DNA from: Corbicula japonica
Taxonomy: Eukaryota; Mollusca; Bivalvia; Venerida; Cyrenidae
NCBI GenBank assembly: GCA_038501625.1
Contig: JAZAYU010000010.1
Coordinates: 9,569,380 to 9,633,379, forward strand
DNA: 64,000 nucleotides
Direction: 5' to 3'
In this document: piece after piece, positions 54,401 through 63,400 of the stretch
How the letters are laid out: every line of letters begins with the position of its first letter
Numbering within the stretch: position 1 is the first letter of the stretch
Made by a program: the position numbers and the translations under genes
The notes under the pieces: generated by a model
What the model saw: only the letters and a program-made list of their open reading frames with translations
What the model was told of the DNA's origin: nothing
Databases searched by the model: none

Positions 54401-57400
54401 ATGTGTAGATATATATTACAGGAGCTATGATTCATGTGGTTAATCCTCATGCATTTGAACTTAACCCCATCAAAATTATCATACAAAATTATCATCAGCA
54501 GCTATTCATTACTTCACAATAAAAAGGAAAATGGTAATAAATTATTACCAAAGAGGCAATCATCCAGTCTGGCAGCCACTCCACCATATGTTTTTCTTCC
54601 AACGGGACAATCCACACATATAAAAGTCTCAACTGGGTTACGATACATATCCACAGCACATTTCACACAATTTCCTGTACTGTCTCTCTCATAGCCACCT
54701 GGACAAGGAGCTGAAAACCCAAAATGAGGATGTATTAGCTTTAACACCATAACCCTTTCCTCCATATATACCTCTTTATGACATGGGCAAACAAGGTAGA
54801 TCCAGATCAGCCAGCACATCCATGCCATCTGATCAGGATCTGCACTTCTTGCTTCTTGAGTTATTGTTGTTTTTTTTCTGACCAAAAAGTGAACATAACA
54901 GATCCTGATCAGACAGCATGGATGTGCCAGCTAATCTGGATCTACATTGGTTACACATGCGTTAAAAGCTGTCACAGTATATGGAGTAAAGAGATAAAAA
55001 TTTTGTGGCCATATGAAGCTGGTGAGAAGGCCAATCATAGATCACCACCCCTAATATAATTGTAAGTTCAACAAATTCTGTAATTAAAAATTGGATTTTA
55101 TGCATTGAGTTGTGTATATACTTATGATTTATAGAAATTTTGATAAAAACACAATTTTACAGGTAATTTACTTATTTCAATCATAGCTCATAATGGTTAT
55201 GTTAAACCAATACTTTACAAAGTGCCATGGCACTTTACCTAATTAGGAAAGTTAAACCAATATTTTACAAGGTGCCATGGCACTTTACCTATTTGGAAAG
55301 ATAAACTTATACTTTACATGGTGCCACGGCACTTAAACTAATTAGGAAAGTTAAACCAATACTTTAAAAGGTGCCACGGCACTTTACCTAATAAGGAAAG
55401 TTAAACCAATATGTTACAAGGTGTCATGGCACTTAATCTATTTAGGCTTATCACAGTGGACTTGTCTAGAACTTCACAGCTCACGGGTCTAATCGGACTA
55501 TAATGCTTGTTGAGATAATTTTGTTTGAAACATGTGTAAAAAGCAATATTTCATTGCGGAGTTATATGATCAGGGCTTTTTTCCTTCTTTATTAGGGGCC
55601 ATTTATGGGCGCCTTCCTCTCAGAAAATTTCTTTAAAATCATACAGTTTTCCTCAAAAAAGTAACTTTACATCAGCTTTTCTAATTTTCCACAAAATTAT
55701 AGGGATATATATTAAATTTCTTCTGGCAGTGAAAAAACACCTTAATAATTGCATAAAGTGCCCAAAATTGTACCTGTACACAGAGTTCTCTTCAGCACAA
55801 AGTTGTAAGGAAGCGTTGCAAACTTGTCTGTGGTATAGTACAGCTTTCCATTGGAGGCCACATCGGCAATATTATTTAGGGGTGTTGTTGTGTCAACCAC
55901 TGCCACAAGAACTCCATTGGCTTTTGCTGTATTCGCCGCTGCTAGCAAGGTGGCTGTTGAAAACATGTAGGAAAGTGTGAAACATACATAAATAGAATCA
56001 ACAAATGCCAATGAGCTGCTAATTTCAAATTTTGGTACCACAAAAAACCAGGTTCTTCTTAATATAACCCATCCATCATATATACCCCTTTTTAAGCATG
56101 TGCGACCAGTGTAATCCAGATCAGCCGGCACATCCGTGATCAGGATCTGCACTGGTTGCATTTAGGTCAGAAATAACCAAACAAATCAAAAAGCGAACAG
56201 TTTAGATCCTGATCAGACATTACAAATGTGCTAGCTTATCTGGATCTAAACTGTTCCCCCATGCAATAAAGGTATATATATGTAGGAAATGGTTAACTGT
56301 CATGTTAGTGCAAACACAGTGTAAGTACAGCTGATTAGGTTCTCCAATGTTTGCCCATGCAATCAACGTGTATCTATGGAGTAAAGGATGATACCCTAGA
56401 TGAATGCAGTCTGGACCTACACTGTTTTCAAATTGGGTTCACCCTTTCTTCCATATATGTGCATTTTTACGAATGTGCAACCAGTGTAGATCCAAATCAG
56501 CTGGCACATCTGTGCCATCTGATCAGGATCTGCACTGATTGCATTTGGTCAGAAATAACATAATGGATCAAAAAGTGAACAGTTGATCCTGATCAGACGG
56601 CACTGATGTGCCGGCTGATCTGGATCTTAACTGTTTGCCCATGCAATAAAGGTGTATCTATGGAGAAAAGGGTTAAACATTAGGTTCAAAAGGCCATGGT
56701 AAAGAAATTAGTTCAAAGTTGTTTCATTTGTCATGTCATGTACATGTAAGTATCACAACTCACCTTTCACTGTAGCATCTTGTGGTTTATCTGTCATTAA
56801 CACTATAATTCGCTGTGCATTAATAGGTGTGGCACTGCCGTTTGTCATTGCCCGCAGAGCTTCTTGCATACCGTTTGCTGCGTCTACCAGGTGATCAATA
56901 TCTATATTCTTCAAGTTGGAGGCAGTAAAACTGAAAACATGGCATAATGAACAGCATTAGCAATACCAGAACATGGAATTTAATCTTGGTACTGATTGTG
57001 TTAAATTTTCACAATACTTTCAGAAACAAAACAGCCAGCAGTGGTGTCAACAGCTGTAAAAAAAGAGGTACAATTACATGTATAATATCATTATATTTAT
57101 AATATAATATTTGTTTTATGTGTTTATACACTTAATAATTATAGAGTTTTCTCAGTGACATAAATATGCTATTTTCACTTATTGTAAATTACAGAATATC
57201 ATTTTTATATTCACTGTTTTAGCCAAACTACTTCTTTTTTAACTTATTACCTCCCTTTCCAAGTTATTTGACAACAAAAAGAGAAGAAAACAAGTTTGTT
57301 TCAATGAAAAAATGACTATGCCTTTCAAGGAAATACAAGTTTCTGGTGCTTGTGGGAAGAGTAGAGCTACGTTTCTTGCATGATATCTTTGAATATCTGA

Positions 57401-60400
57401 GCTCTAAATTCACCGATGACTTTTATTCATAAATAAAATCTTTTCTCAACTGGAGTGAAATTGAAGGCATCTTTGAAACATCAGACAATATATACTAGAT
57501 CCACCTCAAAAACTAGCTCAGCAATGCTGGCGCAATCTCTGACAGTCACAAATGCATATGGATGGGCAAAATTGTTAAATGTGCGGAACCTTATTTTCCG
57601 TTTATTGGTTGTACTCTTGTAAATGTCACAGGAAGTATAACATTAATTAAGTAACCCCTTTTCTTCATTTACATTTTACTTTAAGTTCTGCTGAGTGCCA
57701 CCCAAGAAGTATCACTTGCTCTTCTTTAAGTGGCCTGCAAAAAGTAGTGGGGCCAATGCTTAACCGTTAACTCCATAGATGCACCGTTATTATGTGGGCA
57801 AACAGTGTAGATCCTGATCAGCTTGCAAGCCCATGTTGTCTGATCAGGATCTACACTGTTCACTTTTAGATTCACTACAATATTTCTGACCAAACTGTGA
57901 CCAGTGCAGATCAAGATCAGATGGCATGATTGTGCAGGGTGATCTGGATCTAAACTGGTTGCACATATTTAATAATATATAAATATTGAGTTTAGGGTTA
58001 AAGGCTTTGAAAATGTCAATGTCAGTTATAATATGGCTTTCTTTTGAACTCAGTAAAACTTGTTTTAAGTAGCTACTCAAGGGAGTGACAAAAAGTTGCT
58101 GCTTAACAAAGGTGGCTGTTTAAGTCAAATTAAAACAAAACGTCAGTTTAGGAAATTTTCAATCTGGGTGTTTGCTGAATGCAGGTGGCTGTTAGTGCAG
58201 GTTCAACTTATTGCTCTATCTTAACTGACCTCCAATAAGAGGCAGAGTCAATACTTACAGGCTGTCAAAATGTCAGTTATATAACTTTTATAAATAAATC
58301 AAATAAAATACCTGATATTATTGAGATCGATGATGAACTTTTCTCTGCTGATGAAGCTATCAAAGTTGATAATATCCCAGATTGCAATAATACTCATGGG
58401 GTAAGGACATGTGAAGTGAGCTGAAAAATTATAACTCATGAAAATATATGTCATGAAAACATGTATGTCAAAATGTTTCAAATTTCTGTGTTCTTAACCC
58501 ATTCCTCCATAAACGCCTTTATGGCACGGGCGAACAGTGTAGATACAGATCAGCCAGCACATGCATGCAGTCTGATCAGGATCTGCACTGTTCACTTTTT
58601 GATATATTAGGCAATTTCTGACCAATAAGCGACCAGTGCAGATTCTGATCAAACAGCACGGCACACATGTTAAAAGGTGTATATATGAAAGGTTAACTCC
58701 TTGGATAGGCCTTTCTTCACATGTGCAACTAGTGTAGAACCAGATAAGCCGGCACATCCATGACATCTGATCTGGATCTACATTATTTGCTTCTTGGTAA
58801 GACATAACCTAATGAATCAACAAGCAAACACTGTAAATCCTGATCATACAGGTAGGATGTAATGAGAACTGATCTGGATCTAGAATGGTCATCCAAGCAT
58901 AAGAGCCATATCCTACAGAGTAAAGGGTTTATTTTCAAAAGCACACAAAATTTACAACATACTACTTTTATTTTTTTATTATTCACTGTTAAATTCCACT
59001 GTAAATATCAATGATGAATGCTCAGTGTTTTTCATTTTATTTTGCTGCACTCATGTTCACACCCTGGTACCAGATCTCCCAAGTACAGGTGGCACTCCCA
59101 CATACAGCTCATGGTAAAGAATTTTATATGAGAGGTGGTGCAAGTATTTTGTTTGTATCCCCTGAAATTCAAAACCTTAGAAAAAATGAAACATATCGCC
59201 CTGGTAAATAAAAGACTATGTTCTGCAAGTGCCACAACATTTCATCTTGAAATAAACAAACTACGGCGAGTTAAACGTGAAAGTTTGACTCAAAAATATC
59301 AAATGTCAAAATAAAACGTAAAATACTCAGTAAGTACTGCAAATTTATTCATTTTTTGATACAGTATGACAAGATGGTCAGTGGTTTCAAAACGACACTC
59401 CCATCGCACAGGTGTGTAAATGTTTGGCACTCACCAAGGGTTTTGAATTTCCGGAGATACAAACGAAATACTTTCACCACCTCTTGTATAAAATTCTTTA
59501 CTGTGAGCTGTATGTGGGAGCACAACCTGTACTTGGGAGAGCTGGTACCAGGGTGTGAAGTAATCATGTTTGCTTCTTGGTCATAAAAAACTTTATGAAT
59601 TTTAAACTAACTACAGTGGAGCTCCGCTATATCGCGAAATCCAATATAACGCGATCGATCCGTGGACCCCGTTTATTTCCCCATAAAATGAGACCCGTAT
59701 TTTGTCTAAGTCTTCGGATGGAAAAAAGAAATTCTTGCTGAACGAATATTTAGACGAGAAGTATTATTTAAAGAAAGTATTCTGAATATTTAGATACATG
59801 TACATTAATTAACACGTCCGTAAACGTAAGCCGAGAATAAGTCAACACCTGTCAGATGTTTGTCCCTTTGAAACTTCTGCTTACCTTTGTCAAGCAATTA
59901 ACTCCATAGTTGTTAAATAAACATCCTATTGTTGTATAATCAACAAAAAATGCGATGGCTTCAATAGGGGTGCAATAGATTAGTTGCAAACTGCCAATTC
60001 GGCGCAAGGCTGGTAATGCAGACACAAACACAACCTGATCAGAAATTAGCAATAATTATACTAGATATGCTGTCAATCAAACAATCAGCTGATTTTGAGA
60101 TGAAATCATCCTAGTTTGTTGAAGGGTTGAAATTCTTTTGCACAATAGCGTCTATCCATTTTTTGAGCGGTGCGCACTGTTTCAAGTTGATGTCAGCTTC
60201 TTTGATGTTAAATACATAATCATCGCTGACATTTCAGATAAAAAAAAAAGTAAATAAACAGGTGTTGAACAGGTGTTCATAGCAGTTCTAAATTTGCTGA
60301 TTTTAGTCTATGTATATGTATCATTTCTCGGATATTTTATGGGCAAGTATTAGCACGTTTAAAAATATACGTCGTTCACTTTATATCTTACTCATAACAA

Positions 60401-63400
60401 GAGGGCCATCATGGCCCTGTATTGCTCACCTGAGTACAAAAGTACTTTCAGCTTTACCCCAGGGCCTACATTTAAATAATGCTGGTAAAGGGTCTCTTAG
60501 TAAATTACAATACTCAACATGAAATATCTAAGGTCTAGTCACATTAGTTTCAGAGAAAAATGATTATTTATGTTTTTCAATATAAATCAATGCAAACTAA
60601 GAGAACCCTGGGGCATAGCCAATCTTGGCCCAGGGGACATAATTTGAACAAACTTGGTAGATATCCACTAGACAATGCTACATACCAAATATCTAAGCTT
60701 AAGGCATTGAGGTTTCCAGTAAGAAGATTTTTAAAAATTGCCTTTTTTACATATTAAGGGCCCCCGGGGCGAGGCCAATATTGACCCCAGGGTCAACATT
60801 TAAACAATGTTGGTAAAGGGTCTCTTCACAATACTCAACATCAAATATCTAAGGTCTAGTCCTATTAGTTTCCGAGAAAAATGATTTTTCATGTTTCCTA
60901 TATAAATCAATGTAAATGAAGAGAACCCTGGGGTGTGTCCAATTTTGGCCCAGGGGACATAATTTAAACAGACTTGGTAGACATCCACTAGACAATGCTA
61001 CATACCAAATATCTAAGCTTTAAGCATTGAGATTTCAAGTAGAAAGATTTTAAAAGTTTGCCTTTTTCACATATTAAGGGCCCCTGGGACGGGGACAATT
61101 TTGACCCCAGGGCCAACTTTTAAACAAAGTTGATAAAGGGTCTCTACACAATACTCAGCACCAAATATCTAAGATCTAGTCCTATTAGTTTTGGAGAAAA
61201 ATGATTTTTCATGTTTTTCCTATATAACTATATGTGGTAAACATCATACCTAAATATAGCTGAAGACAGGTAGAAATATTCGATTTTGACAATTCATGCC
61301 ATCTGATCAGGATCTGCACTGGTCCCATTTTAGTCATATATAACCTAATGAATCAAAAATCCAACAGTGCAGATCCTGATCAGATGGTTCGGATGTGCCG
61401 GCTGATCTGGATCTACACTGTTCGCCCAAGCAAAAAGTTGTGTCTATGGACGAAAGGGTTAATATAGTCTGAACATTTTGAGAAAGTGCTACAAATTTGT
61501 TGTTGTTGTTGTTGTTTTACTTATGAATTTAAATAAAATATTTAGAAAAGCCTGATATTCAGTGCTATAAAGTATTAAGAATGTTTATTTGGTCAGTATC
61601 CATAGATGTCAAAATTTACCTTATAAAAACTTCCAGAGCAAAGTTCTTAATATTGCAAAACACAGATCTTGAAGCAGGAAAGTTCAGTAGGTCATTTGAC
61701 CAGCAACTGGAGCAATGAACTTGATAGTGCATCCTAATACATCTTAATATAGCTGAAGACAGGTAGAACTATTGAAATTTTGACACTTGAAATTTTCACT
61801 CTGCTACTAAAATTTTTGTTTCAAATTTTATCCCTGAACAACCAGTGAATGAATTGTTCAGGAAAGATTGAATTTTAAGATGGTATAATGGCTGTGTCAA
61901 AATCTGGTTAATAACTGTAGAAAATCAAAGGTTAAAAACAGAATTCAAGTTTTTCCTATATAACAAGTCTATATAAAATGAAGTGACCCCTGGGGCGGGG
62001 CCAATTTTGACCCCAGGGAAATAATTTGAACAATAATTGTAGAGTTCCACTAGAGGGTGCTAAATGCCAAATATCTAAGCTCTAGGCCTTGTGGTTTCAG
62101 ACAAGAAGATTTTTAAAGTTTTTCCTATATAAGTCTATGTAAAATGAAGTGACCCCTGGGGCGGGGCCAATTTTGACCCAAGGGAAATAATTTGAACAAT
62201 CTTTGTAGAGTTCCACTAGAGGATGCTAAATGCCAAATATCTAAGCTCTAGGCCTTGTGGTTTCAGACAAGAAGATTTTTAAAGTTTTTCCTATATAAGT
62301 CTATATAAAATGAAGTGACCCCTGGGGCGGGGCCTATTTTGACCCCAGGGAAATAATTTGAACAATCTTTGTAGAGTTCCACTAGAGGATGCTAAATGCC
62401 AAATATCTAAGCTCTAGGCCTTGTGGTTTCAGACAAGAAGATTTTTAAAGTTTTTCCTATATAAGTCTATATAAAATGAAGTGACCCCTGGGGCGGGGCC
62501 AATTTTGACCCCAGGGAAATAATTTGAACAATCTTTGTAGAGTTCTACTAGAGGATGCTAAATGCCAAATATCTAAGCTCTAGGCCTTGTGGTTTCAGAC
62601 AAGAAGATTTTTAAAGTTTTTTCTTTCGGTTGCCATGGCAACCAGAGTTCTGCATGGAATTAATTTCTTTGAACAACTTTGGAAGAGCTTCATGCAAGGA
62701 ACATTTGTGGCAAGTTTCATCAACTTTGGCCCAGGGGTTTAAGAGGAGATGTTGTTTAAAGCAAAAATTGACGACGCACGACGCACGACGGACGACGCAC
62801 GACGCACGACGGACACAGGGCGATCCTAAAAGCTCACCATGAGCACAAGTGCTCAGGTGAGCTAATAAAAAATACAAACATCAGACTTTAACATCGTTAA
62901 TTAAAATGCACGGTCATTAATTTACGTCGTTCATATAAGTCTGTGTTATTTAATGCGACGATGCTCTGCGTATTACTGGAAGGAGAAATGTTGTTTTCTG
63001 TGTCCCATTTTTAAGAGGCTGAAAACAAATTATTTTGGCAAAATAATTTTGGTGTCCGAAGACTTAGACAAAATACCGATAAAACGTAATACCGATAAAA
63101 CGTAATGATAAATAACTGTGTACATGTATTATATTGCTTATCCAGGGTAACATAACATCCGCCATATAAGGACTTATGATTAGCAAGTTCCTTTGTCCCT
63201 CCAATATTGTGGAACCGATAATAACGCGGTAAGAGGGTCTGGACCCGACGGACCGCGTTATATTGCATCTCCACTGTAGTGAAGATCTGCAAGGATATGC
63301 AGGCTGATCTGAATCTACATTAATCACAAACTGGATAATAAATGCCTTATTCATTATGATTGAGAATTAGGTTAAACAAGAGTTTATTAATATTAATACC

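Larger units (their letters stand above)
60398..62872. mobile_element. Composite repeat nested in the TIR element
   Basis: Begins AACAAGAGGGCCATCATGGC with GGGCCATCATGGCCC palindrome and CTCACCTGAG; ends GCTCAGGTGAGCTAATAAAA, so CTCACCTGAG/CTCAGGTGAG are inverted near the termini. The inside contains older about 300-bp repeats (60400-61250, CCCAGGGGACATAATTTGAA), a palindromic element, a recent 166-bp array and a GACGCAC minisatellite. Family not known to me. Confidence 0.7.
59614..63276. mobile_element. 3.66-kb TA-flanked TIR element containing nested repeats
   Basis: Ends CAGTGGAGCTCCGCTATATC and, inverted, ATATTGCATCTCCACTG, flanked by TA (59612-59613, 63277-63278). A perfect 22-bp subterminal inverted pair (GTATTTTGTCTAAGTCTTCG and two more bases) lies at 59697-59718 and 63055-63076. 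The original interior is only about 1.2 kb; 60398-62872 is a later insertion. No transposase is recognised. CAGTGGAG ends with TA duplication suggest a pogo/Tigger-like non-autonomous element. Confidence 0.82.

Noticed and set aside
59011..59586. ORFs at 59011-59235 and 59349-59586
   Set aside because: They lie in the two arms of a foldback element and mirror each other.
59852..60052. 66-aa minus ORF as a transposase of the 59614-63276 element
   Set aside because: No helix-turn-helix or DDE motif could be seen; too short to support.
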